A DNA stretch of 7,061 nt, taken from Clostridia bacterium (GTDB lineage: Bacteria > Bacillota > Clostridia > Oscillospirales > CAG-272). Position 1 is the stretch's first letter. Each line of letters starts with the position of its first letter. The notes beneath the pieces are model-generated. The model saw nothing but the letters and a program-made list of their open reading frames with translations. It did no database searches and was not told the DNA's origin. Made by a program: the position numbers and the translations under genes. Shown here in pieces: positions 1 through 6,145 of the stretch. The DNA lies in NCBI GenBank assembly GCA_017457465.1, contig JAFTHJ010000109.1:1-7061 (forward strand), given 5' to 3'.

Positions 1-1
1 C

Positions 2-541
2 GGAGAGCTGTTTTATGAAAACATAACGACCTATTATCCCGACGCGAAGATAATCGTCGCTCACGCGGGACAGCGCTTTGAGTACGGCGATATAGATATC
101 GACATTCTCTGGACGGCGGAAAACGGATACAAAAAGGCTATGGTAGATACCAACCAATCCTCTGTTCTCTACTCTATAACGGGTAATTCAGGCAGAATGA
201 TAATTCTCGGCGACCAGCAGGAGCGCGGTTGCGCACTTCTCGACGCGATATACGGTGACACACTCAAGTGCGACCTTGTTCAGGTATCGCACCACGGCTA
301 TAACGGCGGTGACGAGGCAATGTACGCAAGTATGGACGCCGATTACGCAATATGGACCGCTTCAAAGGAGGCAATCATCTCGGGCAACCGCCATATACAG
401 TCAATAAACAAACGAAATCTCTTTGATTACACGACAGTTGAATACAACATCGCCCCCACAAATTCAGGCCCCGCTATAACCCTTTATGAAGGTATGACAA
501 AGACAGAACTTGCGGTTTTTGATATAGGATTGACGGGATAA
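2..541 (+). CDS. C-terminal part of a ComEC-like metallo-beta-lactamase fold protein (5' truncated by the window)
   Basis: The frame is open from base 2 to the TAA at 539-541 and gives 179 residues; the start lies outside the window. It closely matches the C-terminal end of the next gene: over the 86 residues from MVDTN to GNxHI I count 67 identities by eye. Visible MBL elements are a DTNQSSV strand (like the N-x-S-x-V strand of ComEC MBL domains), a GDQQ loop carrying the usual metal-ligand Asp, and a SHHGYNGGD motif like the HHG motif of ComEC. The HxHxDH motif would lie upstream of the window. By homology to its neighbour it is probably an exported lipoprotein, but the signal peptide cannot be seen. 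It is a tandem paralogue, separated from the next gene by 62 bp with no convincing terminator, so the two may be co-transcribed. The substrate is unknown; ComEC-type MBL domains suggest a phosphodiesterase or nuclease, which is inference only. Confidence 0.88.
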   Translation, partial: GELFYENITTYYPDAKIIVAHAGQRFEYGDIDIDILWTAENGYKKAMVDTNQSSVLYSITGNSGRMIILGDQQERGCALLDAIYGDTLKCDLVQVSHHGYNGGDEAMYASMDADYAIWTASKEAIISGNRHIQSINKRNLFDYTTVEYNIAPTNSGPAITLYEGMTKTELAVFDIGLTG

Positions 542-603
542 TAAAAGTAAATTTACTATGATTATTGTAGAAATTTTTTCATTACGGAAAGGAAAATAAA
601 CTT

Positions 604-2790
604 ATGAAAAAAATATTTTCTCTGTTTCTTGCAGCTTTATTACTATTTTCCGCGGTACTCGGACTTACCTCTTGCAGTAAAGACGAGGGTGAGACGGACG
701 AGACGACCGCGGCTACAACAACAGGCGCTGCGGCTCCCACGGGAGACCTGAAGCTTGTAGAGAACGGCACCGCGAATTTCACCATAGTATATCAGTCTCA
801 ATCGGCTCCCTGTCTGCTTGACTCTATAGATACAATCAAAAACATATTCTCATTCAAATACGATGTTACGCCGTCCGCTATATCGGATTCGCTCCACACC
901 AAGGACGACTCCAAGGTGGAGATACTCCTCGGACAGACTAAATACGACGCATCCGCCACAGCCCTTTCGGCTCTCGGAAGCAACAGCTATTCAATATCTG
1001 TCTCGGGAAATAAGATAGTTGTGGCAGCAAGTCACATATATCTCTTCCCTGTCGCTGTTGATACGCTTCTTGATAACCTTACCCTTAAAAACGGTGTTGT
1101 TTCACTGGCAAGAAGCTTCTCATTCAAGAGCGAAAGCTATAACGCGCTTTCTGTCGCGGCTGACAAGAAGACAGATTACACAATAGTATACGACTCCTCC
1201 GACCCCGACGCGAAAACCGCCGCTAACAAGATTCGTCTGGCGTTCTCCGACTGGGGCATCAACATAAACTCGATGGACGACGGTGAACCCTCCGAAGGCA
1301 AGGAAATACTTATCGGCAAAACCAACAGAGATCTCTCCTATGAAAGCGAAGCATATTACAAAAACGGCTGGATAGGCACAGACGATGACGGAAATATTGC
1401 CCTCACAGGAAATATCTCCTGCGTATCTGATAAATTCGCGGAATATGTCACCACGCTCGGAACAGACGGAAACGTAGCTCTTCTCGACAGTATGTTGGGA
1501 ATAGTCGCTCCCAAAGGATACGGAAACGCTCCCGCCTATGAAGGAACCGGAAGCGTTAAGGTTATAGATAGCTTCGAGCTTTCAAAATCCTATTACGTAA
1601 TAGTCAGCGGTGCTTCCGAGGGCGACTTCGAGGACTACACCGATGTTCTTATGAACGCTGGATTTAACCGTCACAGCTCCAGCAGAGCCAACGGAAATCT
1701 TTTTGAAACCTGGACCGACGGATATTCTATCCTCACAATGTCCCACATTACTTACACCGACCCCGCAACACAGGATAGATATGAGGGAACGAGCAGCATC
1801 GGAAAGGTAAACTATATGTCTATAGCTATAGACTGTATCGACAATTCCGCCATTCCCACGCAGGATACCGATATTAAAAAGATTACCACCGAGCAGATAA
1901 CACAGGTGGGCACCAACTGCGGATTTGTTCTCCGCCTTGCAGACGGACGCTTTGTAGTATTCGACGGCGGTATGCAGGAACACGCATCGGACGTATACAA
2001 AATAATCAAGGACCAGAACGTAATCAGCGGCAAGCCCGTTATCGCGGCGTGGATGCTCACACACGGTCACGGAGACCACATCGGCGCCCCCATCAAGTTT
2101 ATATCCGACTATTCGAGCAAGGTAGAGCTTCAGAGCTTCGTTCATAACCTCCCCGGATATGATATATACAACGGCAAGAATACTGCCGAAATTGACCCTG
2201 CCGATGTATCCGCCGCACTTCTCGAATCAAGCACCACCCTCTACGAAAAGATAGAAAAGCTCTACCCCGAAGCAAAGATAATCGTTGCTCACGCGGGACA
2301 GAAGTTTGAATACGGCGGAATAGATATAGACATTCTCTTCACAACCGAAAACCTCTACGGAAAGCAGATGGTAGACACCAATATGTCCTCGGTAATCTAC
2401 TCTGTCAAGGGTTCTTCGGGTAGAATGATAATCACGGGCGACCAGCAGGAGGGCGGATGCGCTATCCTCAACGCGATATACGGCTCTGAACTCAAGTGCG
2501 ACCTCATTCAGGTAGCACACCACGGATATAACGGAGGCGACACCGATATGTACGCAAGTATGGATGCGGATTACGCTATCTGGACCAACTCCTATGAGGC
2601 GGTTATCTCGGGCAATCTCCACATTCTCTCCGAAAACGTCAGAAACTATTTCAATTATAAGTCGGTAACCTATAACCTCATCCCCTCCACGGAGGATACA
2701 CTTGCGGACTACATAGTTCTCACAGAGAATATGACAAAGTCGCAGCTCTCGAAGTTCAACGTTACCTTGACCGATACAGTAGTAAACTAA
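604..2790 (+). CDS. Lipoprotein with two tandem alpha/beta domains and a ComEC-like metallo-beta-lactamase domain
   Basis: This is a 728-residue exported lipoprotein. Residues 1-24 are a lipoprotein signal (MKK, hydrophobic core, LTSC lipobox, Cys24), followed by a Thr/Ala/Asp-rich linker to about residue 48. Residues about 58-170 and 191-300 look like two copies of one alpha/beta domain. Each starts with a TIVY strand and carries an EI-L-[LI]-G-x-T strand (EILLGQT at 106-112, EILIGKT at 234-240), resembling the non-catalytic N-terminal domains of GH20 and GH67 enzymes. The MBL domain covers about 430-728: FDGG strand at 453-456, HxHxDH at His487/His489/Asp491/His492, GDQQ with Asp613, and AHHG with His639/His640. 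This order and the DTNxSSV strand fit the ComEC-type MBL domain rather than beta-lactamases. The start is supported by AAAGGA at 588-593, ten bases before the ATG. It likely acts on the outer face of the membrane as a metal-dependent hydrolase. The substrate is unknown, and I do not recognise a named gene. Confidence 0.9.
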   Translation: MKKIFSLFLAALLLFSAVLGLTSCSKDEGETDETTAATTTGAAAPTGDLKLVENGTANFTIVYQSQSAPCLLDSIDTIKNIFSFKYDVTPSAISDSLHTKDDSKVEILLGQTKYDASATALSALGSNSYSISVSGNKIVVAASHIYLFPVAVDTLLDNLTLKNGVVSLARSFSFKSESYNALSVAADKKTDYTIVYDSSDPDAKTAANKIRLAFSDWGININSMDDGEPSEGKEILIGKTNRDLSYESEAYYKNGWIGTDDDGNIALTGNISCVSDKFAEYVTTLGTDGNVALLDSMLGIVAPKGYGNAPAYEGTGSVKVIDSFELSKSYYVIVSGASEGDFEDYTDVLMNAGFNRHSSSRANGNLFETWTDGYSILTMSHITYTDPATQDRYEGTSSIGKVNYMSIAIDCIDNSAIPTQDTDIKKITTEQITQVGTNCGFVLRLADGRFVVFDGGMQEHASDVYKIIKDQNVISGKPVIAAWMLTHGHGDHIGAPIKFISDYSSKVELQSFVHNLPGYDIYNGKNTAEIDPADVSAALLESSTTLYEKIEKLYPEAKIIVAHAGQKFEYGGIDIDILFTTENLYGKQMVDTNMSSVIYSVKGSSGRMIITGDQQEGGCAILNAIYGSELKCDLIQVAHHGYNGGDTDMYASMDADYAIWTNSYEAVISGNLHILSENVRNYFNYKSVTYNLIPSTEDTLADYIVLTENMTKSQLSKFNVTLTDTVVN

Positions 2791-2796
2791 AAAACC

Positions 2797-2833
2797 TTGG
2801 GGCTATTGCAAAATCGCAATAGCCCCAATTTTT
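2797..2833 (+). terminator. Intrinsic terminator after the MBL lipoprotein gene
   Basis: A perfect 13-bp stem (2797-2809 with 2816-2828, TTGGGGCTATTGC and its complement) with a 6-base loop is followed by TTTTT (2829-2833). It starts seven bases after the stop codon and ends the MBL unit. A run of six A (2789-2794) just upstream means it could also work on the minus strand, although no minus-strand gene is present. Confidence 0.93.
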
Positions 2834-2863
2834 CTGCAATTTCTTCATTTTTCCCTAATATAC

Positions 2864-2892
2864 TTGTTTTTGACGATTCGCTATGCTATAAT
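2864..2892 (+). promoter_or_regulatory. Sigma-A-type promoter for the GH65 gene
   Basis: A -35 TTGTTT (2864-2869), a 17-base spacer and a consensus -10 TATAAT (2887-2892) preceded by an extended -10 TG (2884-2885) make a strong vegetative promoter. The expected start of transcription is near 2899, giving a leader of about 45 bases with no obvious operator. The unit upstream ends at the terminator, so the GH65 gene has its own transcription. Confidence 0.8.
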
Positions 2893-2931
2893 TACAAAAA
2901 GGACTGAACCGCCTTATTATAACTTTGAATC

Positions 2932-2938
2932 AAAGGAG
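2932..2938 (+). promoter_or_regulatory. Ribosome binding site fixing the GH65 start at 2946
   Basis: AAAGGAG lies seven bases before ATG 2946. An in-frame TTG at 2925 would place this site inside the coding region and has no Shine-Dalgarno of its own, so the ATG is preferred. Confidence 0.9.
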
Positions 2939-2945
2939 TTCGACA

Positions 2946-4979
2946 ATGAAAAAGCACACTGTCACAAGTTGGGGTGAGCACGACCCCGAGGCATATCTTT
3001 CCAACGGTTTTATCGGCTTCAGATACGGCAAAAATCCCTTTGATAACGTCGCGGGATTTCTCGCGGGATTCAATTACGCCAACGCGTACGGAGAGGTAGA
3101 GGCGCCTGCCGCTATTCCCACTCCGAGACTCGAATTTTACTACAGAAATGAAAAGATGGAGCCCGAAACACTCTCCCAGTCCTATGATTTTTCCTGCGGA
3201 GAGCTTTGCACCGAGGCAGTTCTGCGTCATTGGATAAAGGGCGTTTACGAGGAAGTAAAGCTTACATACACAGTTTTCTGCTCCAGAACCTCCCCCACTC
3301 TCCTTGTATCAAGACTTGAGACCTCGGGAACAATGATGGAAAACCTCAAGGTCGTTGTCTCTTTCGCCCCCGCAAAAAGATGGGAGCATTCCCTTGGCGA
3401 GGTCAAATACTTTGACGCCGAAAAAGGTCAGGACGGAAAGTGCCTGTTCTGGTCGGCAGACAGAATGTCCTCTGCGGGAGCGGCGCTCAAGATATTCGGA
3501 GACATCTCCGAGAAGCGTTTGAACGAAACTATGTCTCCTTGGGTAATGCTTAACGTCAGAGAGAAAGCAACCCTTGAATTCGTCACCTCATATATTCCCG
3601 CTATAATGCACGTTCAGCCTCATAATCAGGCACAGAGAATGGTCAAAATCTCCGAGTGGTACGGAATAGACCTCATCCGTAAGCAGAACAAAGAGGCTTG
3701 GGCAAAGCTTTGGGAGAGCAGAATAACAATAGACGGAGCAACCGAGGAATGGCAGGACGTCATAGATGCCTCCTACTTCTACCTTATGTCCTCTATGTCG
3801 GCGTTCACGCCTATGTCTATTGCGCCTTTTGGATTAAGCTACCCCGAGCTTTATTACGGACACGTTTTCTGGGACACCGAGAGCTTTATGTTCCTCACTC
3901 CCCTCTTCACCGCACCCGATATAGCGAAGAATATGCTTGACTACAGATTCAAGCGCATAGATGCCGCAAAGAACCACGCAAAGATAAACGGATGTGTCGG
4001 CATTCAGTTCCCTTGGGAGAGCGGAATATCGGGCTGCGAGATGATAGCCACCCGTTCGGTTCACGCGGGTGAGCATCACGTAAACCTCGACATAGCTCTC
4101 GCGTTTGACGCATACGCAAAGATGCACCCCGATGAGTATTTCCTTAAGGAAATGGCTTGGCCCGTAATATACGGAGTCTGTGAATGGTTGCAGACAAGAG
4201 TTGAGAAAACAGACCGCGGATACGAGCTTCGTCACACCACAGGTCCCGATGAAGCACAGCCTAACGTCAACAACGACGCATATACCAACCGTCTCGCCTC
4301 GAAGCTTCTTCGCATAGGCTCTGAATACTCCGAGCGACTCGGCTACGGCAAGAGAGATATCTGGCTTGATATCGCGGATAATCTCCGAGTAAGAGTGAGA
4401 GAGGACGGAGTTATTCTCCAGCACGACGAGCAAATTGAGAATGTCGAAACCCTCCCCTCTGTGGCAATGACATATTTCCCCTATGCTTGTTTTGATAAGG
4501 AGCATCCCGAGAACGATAAGAAAAATATAGAATACTGTATCTCCTGCGATATGGAATACCACTGTCATATCCCTATGCTTTCGGGCTTTCTCGGAATCTT
4601 CCCCGCTTGGGTAGGAGACCGCAAGACCTCCAGATACTTCTATGATATCGCGAATCTCACCTTCTTCACCAAGCCATTCTTTGCTTGTACCGAGTTCAGT
4701 CTCGACGAAGAAGACAGAGAAAGCTTCAAGTGTCCCGATATTCCCACCCACTTCCTCACAAACAGAGGAAGCCTGCTTGCGGGACTCATTATGGGACTCA
4801 CCAAGCTCTCACCTTGGAACGGTACGCTTGACTCCAAGCCCGAGGACTGGCTCGGCGAGAATATCGTGCTTCCCGAGGGTTGGAACAAGATAACTGTCGG
4901 CAAGGTATATATACAGGGCAAGGCATACAGAATTGAAGCAGAGCACGGAGCAAAGTGTGCAAAGCTTATCGAGCTTTAA
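2946..4979 (+). CDS. GH65-family glycosidase, probably an alpha-glucoside hydrolase
   Basis: This is a 677-residue protein with no signal peptide, so it is probably cytoplasmic. The N-terminal LSNGFIGFRYG segment matches the NGxxGxRG region of GH65 beta-sandwich domains. The (alpha/alpha)6 barrel carries FWDTE (308-312, with Asp310 in the substrate pocket), FPWESG (355-360), and TGPDE (432-436, Glu436 the expected general acid) followed by NNDAYTN. Glu583 in ACTEF, 147 residues after Glu436 and just before THFLTNRG (601-608), sits where inverting GH65 hydrolases (acid trehalase, protein-glucosylgalactosylhydroxylysine glucosidase, kojibiose hydrolase) carry their base Glu. The His-containing phosphate-binding segment typical of maltose, trehalose and kojibiose phosphorylases is not apparent. 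I therefore infer a hydrolase of alpha-glucosidic disaccharides or glucosyl conjugates; linkage specificity cannot be read from the sequence. It has its own promoter and no transporter or sugar kinase beside it here. Confidence 0.88.
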   Translation: MKKHTVTSWGEHDPEAYLSNGFIGFRYGKNPFDNVAGFLAGFNYANAYGEVEAPAAIPTPRLEFYYRNEKMEPETLSQSYDFSCGELCTEAVLRHWIKGVYEEVKLTYTVFCSRTSPTLLVSRLETSGTMMENLKVVVSFAPAKRWEHSLGEVKYFDAEKGQDGKCLFWSADRMSSAGAALKIFGDISEKRLNETMSPWVMLNVREKATLEFVTSYIPAIMHVQPHNQAQRMVKISEWYGIDLIRKQNKEAWAKLWESRITIDGATEEWQDVIDASYFYLMSSMSAFTPMSIAPFGLSYPELYYGHVFWDTESFMFLTPLFTAPDIAKNMLDYRFKRIDAAKNHAKINGCVGIQFPWESGISGCEMIATRSVHAGEHHVNLDIALAFDAYAKMHPDEYFLKEMAWPVIYGVCEWLQTRVEKTDRGYELRHTTGPDEAQPNVNNDAYTNRLASKLLRIGSEYSERLGYGKRDIWLDIADNLRVRVREDGVILQHDEQIENVETLPSVAMTYFPYACFDKEHPENDKKNIEYCISCDMEYHCHIPMLSGFLGIFPAWVGDRKTSRYFYDIANLTFFTKPFFACTEFSLDEEDRESFKCPDIPTHFLTNRGSLLAGLIMGLTKLSPWNGTLDSKPEDWLGENIVLPEGWNKITVGKVYIQGKAYRIEAEHGAKCAKLIEL

Positions 4980-5015
4980 TGTCATTTGGTAAATAAAAGC
5001 AACACTCTAAAGTAT

Positions 5016-5045
5016 GAATATCAAAGTGCCAAATCAGGCAATACT
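5016..5045 (+). promoter_or_regulatory. Possible sigma-F-type (forespore) promoter for sigG
   Basis: GAATA (5016-5020), a 16-base spacer and GGCAATACT (5037-5045) resemble the forespore pattern G-y-w-T-A, about 15 bases, G-G-n-n-A-n-A-n-T known from Bacillus. One -35 base is off and the spacer is one base long. sigG is normally transcribed by sigma-F, so a forespore promoter is expected near here. Transcription would start near 5050-5053, inside or at the end of the 5' arm of the hairpin below. This is tentative, since short degenerate motifs occur by chance. Confidence 0.35.
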
Positions 5046-5071
5046 CCCGATATAAAGATATCGGGAGTATT
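5040..5071 (+). promoter_or_regulatory. Perfect hairpin sequestering the sigG ribosome binding site
   Basis: Bases 5040-5053 pair perfectly with 5058-5071 (14 bp) around the 4-base loop AAAG. The only plausible sigG Shine-Dalgarno, GGGAG (5063-5067, eleven bases before ATG 5079), is buried in the 3' arm. The T-rich tail (TTTGTTGTT, 5070-5078) means the same element could also act as an imperfect terminator of the GH65 transcript. As I recall, Bacillus subtilis sigG also has a leader hairpin masking its ribosome binding site that keeps read-through RNA from sigE from being translated. If so, the principle is conserved while the upstream neighbour differs. Confidence 0.85.
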
Positions 5072-5078
5072 TGTTGTT

Positions 5079-5852
5079 ATGTATTACAATAAGGTAGAAA
5101 TTTGCGGTGTTAACACCTCAAAGCTGAAAACACTGACCGATGAAGAAAAAAAGACTCTGCTCGAAAAAACAAAAAAAGGAGATATGGAGGCAAGGCAGGA
5201 GCTGATATACGGGAATCTGCGACTCGTGTTGAGTATAATTCAGAGATTCACAGGCAGACGCGAAAATCTTGATGACCTCTTTCAGGTCGGGTGTATCGGT
5301 CTTGTCAAGGCGGTCGATAACTTCAATACAGAGCTTGACGTAAAATTCTCGACCTATGCGGTTCCGATGATAATAGGTGAGATAAGAAGATACCTGCGGG
5401 ACAACAACGCCATAAGGATAAGCCGTTCAATGCGCGACCTCGCATATCGCTCACTTCAGGCGCGAGAGGAGCTTATCCACGAAAAGCAATGTGAGCCTAC
5501 AGTTGAGGATATCGCTCGGCGAATGGGCGAGAAAAAAGAAGCCGTGCTTCGCGCTATGGAGGCTATTATCGAACCTATATCTCTCTATGAGCCCGTATAT
5601 AGCGAGAACGGTGATTCTATATACGTTATGGACCAGCTCAGCGACTCAAACAGCTCGGACGAGATATGGCTTGAAAATATAGTTCTGCGAGAGGCAATGA
5701 AAAATTTGAGCGAGAGAGAGCGGACTATAATCAATATGAGATATTATCAAAACAAAACGCAGATGGAAATAGCCGAGGAGATAGGAATCTCACAGGCGCA
5801 GGTATCCCGCCTTGAAAAGGGCGCTCTTGAGCATATGAGACGGCAGATATGA
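5079..5852 (+). CDS. sigG: Forespore sporulation sigma factor SigG
   Basis: This is the late forespore-specific RNA polymerase sigma factor. From ATG 5079 it has 257 residues, close to the usual length of about 260. The N-terminal NKVEICGVNTSKL (4-16) is a SigG hallmark and argues against SigF, SigE or SigK. Region 2 covers about 46-110 (NLRLVLS, DDLFQVGCIGL, FSTYAVPMIIGEIRR), region 3 about 115-175 (ISRSMRDLAY, PTVEDIA), and region 4 about 206-257 with the helix-turn-helix TQMEIAEEIGISQAQVSRLE. An in-frame TTG at 4986 would add 31 residues, but it lacks a Shine-Dalgarno and its extension runs through the hairpin, so it is rejected. In many spore formers sigG follows spoIIGA-sigE; here it follows a GH65 gene. 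Tyr44 occupies the position of Asn45 in the Bacillus protein. Regulation probably combines the upstream hairpin with a possible sigma-F-type promoter. Confidence 0.96.
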   Translation: MYYNKVEICGVNTSKLKTLTDEEKKTLLEKTKKGDMEARQELIYGNLRLVLSIIQRFTGRRENLDDLFQVGCIGLVKAVDNFNTELDVKFSTYAVPMIIGEIRRYLRDNNAIRISRSMRDLAYRSLQAREELIHEKQCEPTVEDIARRMGEKKEAVLRAMEAIIEPISLYEPVYSENGDSIYVMDQLSDSNSSDEIWLENIVLREAMKNLSERERTIINMRYYQNKTQMEIAEEIGISQAQVSRLEKGALEHMRRQI

Positions 5853-5892
5853 ATTTTTATTCGAAAATACTCGATTTTTTTGCCAAAAGCCC

Positions 5893-5921
5893 TTGACAAA
5901 TAAGGAATTCGGTGATAAACT
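5893..5921 (+). promoter_or_regulatory. Strong sigma-A-type promoter of the DAHP synthase leader
   Basis: Consensus TTGACA (5893-5898), a 17-base spacer and TAAACT (5916-5921) preceded by an extended -10 TG (5913-5914) make the strongest promoter in the window. Transcription should begin near 5928, about 258 bases before the DAHP synthase start, which leaves a long leader for the control elements described below. Confidence 0.88.
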
Positions 5922-5954
5922 GTGTTTATAAAAATTCAGAGGAGCTTGACCGAG

Positions 5955-6014
5955 ATGAATTCTATGGTATTCGTAAACAAGTTTTATTACCTTTATTTTT
6001 ATTTTAACAGATAA
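5955..6014 (+). CDS. Phe/Tyr-rich attenuation leader peptide (19 codons)
   Basis: The ORF ATG 5955 to TAA 6012-6014 encodes MNSMVFVNKFYYLYFYFNR and is preceded by AGAGGAG (5938-5944), ten bases before the ATG. Four Phe and four Tyr make up 8 of 19 residues, and positions 10-17 read FYYLYFYF. It starts about 27 bases after the predicted transcription start, and its Phe/Tyr codons overlap the 5' arm of a hairpin (5989-6023), with a terminator and the DAHP synthase gene following. This matches the design of pheA-type leader peptides in enterobacteria, where a ribosome stalled on uncharged tRNA decides between terminator and antiterminator. The caveat is that AT-rich DNA readily encodes Phe and Tyr by chance. 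The combination of a ribosome binding site, promoter, folding and matching downstream enzyme makes chance less likely. The peptide itself probably has no function beyond being translated. Confidence 0.72.
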   Translation: MNSMVFVNKFYYLYFYFNR

Positions 6015-6023
6015 AATAAAGGT
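5989..6023 (+). promoter_or_regulatory. Leader hairpin 1:2 overlapping the Phe/Tyr codons
   Basis: ACCTTTATTTT (5989-5999) pairs perfectly with AAAATAAAGGT (6013-6023), 11 bp with a 13-base loop; a register using TATTTTA 6000-6006 with TAAAATA 6012-6018 is an alternative. The 5' arm lies within the Phe/Tyr codons and the 3' arm begins in the stop codon. A ribosome stalled at these codons would prevent the hairpin. GC plus five T (6024-6030) follows the stem, so it could also act as a weak early terminator. Confidence 0.7.
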
Positions 6024-6085
6024 GCTTTTTGTTGCGGATTTACGTTTCATCTGTTTTCTATAAAGAAAATCAAAATGAAGCCTTT
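6018..6085 (+). promoter_or_regulatory. Predicted antiterminator pairing (2:3) of the leader
   Basis: AAAGG (6018-6022) can pair with CCTTT (6081-6085), and after a 2-base bulge CTTT (6025-6028) can pair with GAAG (6077-6080, one G-U). The 9 bp use both the 3' arm of the first hairpin and the 5' arm of the terminator, so the pairing excludes both. A second local option pairs GTTTCAT (6044-6050) with ATGAAGC (6075-6081, one G-U), stacked near TTTTC 6054-6058 with GAAAA 6065-6069. Which antiterminator forms cannot be decided by eye. Confidence 0.5.
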
Positions 6086-6117
6086 CCGGTGAAAAACACC
6101 GCGGGGCTTCATTTTTT
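6072..6117 (+). terminator. Intrinsic terminator (attenuator) before the DAHP synthase gene
   Basis: AAAATGAAGCC (6072-6082) pairs with GGCTTCATTTT (6105-6115), and an inner CGGTG/CACCG stem (6087-6091 with 6097-6101) closes an AAAAA loop. A run of six T (6112-6117) follows. It sits 69 bases before the DAHP synthase ATG and downstream of that gene's only evident promoter, so it must be bypassed for expression. That is the expected role of an attenuator (arms 3:4). Confidence 0.88.
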
Positions 6118-6145
6118 AATTAATACGCTCTGCGGTCGATCAGTC

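Noticed and set aside
1582..2145. Minus-strand open frames within the MBL lipoprotein gene
   Set aside because: They lie opposite the conserved HxHxDH region, reflect codon bias of the real gene, and show no recognisable protein features.
2870..2892. TTGACG at 2870-2875 as the -35 of the GH65 promoter
   Set aside because: It leaves a spacer of only 11 bases to TATAAT. TTGTTT at 2864 gives the correct 17.
2925..2945. TTG start for the GH65 gene seven codons upstream
   Set aside because: It would put the AAAGGAG ribosome binding site inside the coding sequence and has no site of its own.
3834..4751. Long minus-strand open frame opposite the GH65 gene
   Set aside because: It is a shadow of a strongly conserved plus-strand gene, its translation resembles no family I know, and no ribosome binding site or promoter supports it.
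4986..5078. N-terminal extension of SigG from TTG 4986 (31 extra residues)
   Set aside because: There is no Shine-Dalgarno before 4986, the extension has no match to SigG, it runs through a perfect hairpin, and ATG 5079 gives the family-typical start.
5861..5880. Terminator right after sigG (TCGA repeat followed by seven T)
   Set aside because: The stem is only 4 bp with an AT-rich loop, too weak to call despite the T run.
6083..6110. T-box riboswitch suggested by GGTG...CACCGCGGGG before a terminator
   Set aside because: The ACCGCGG string is in the 3' arm of the terminator rather than upstream of its 5' arm, and no Stem I with specifier loop or AG bulge is apparent in the leader. The leader instead contains a translated-looking short ORF.
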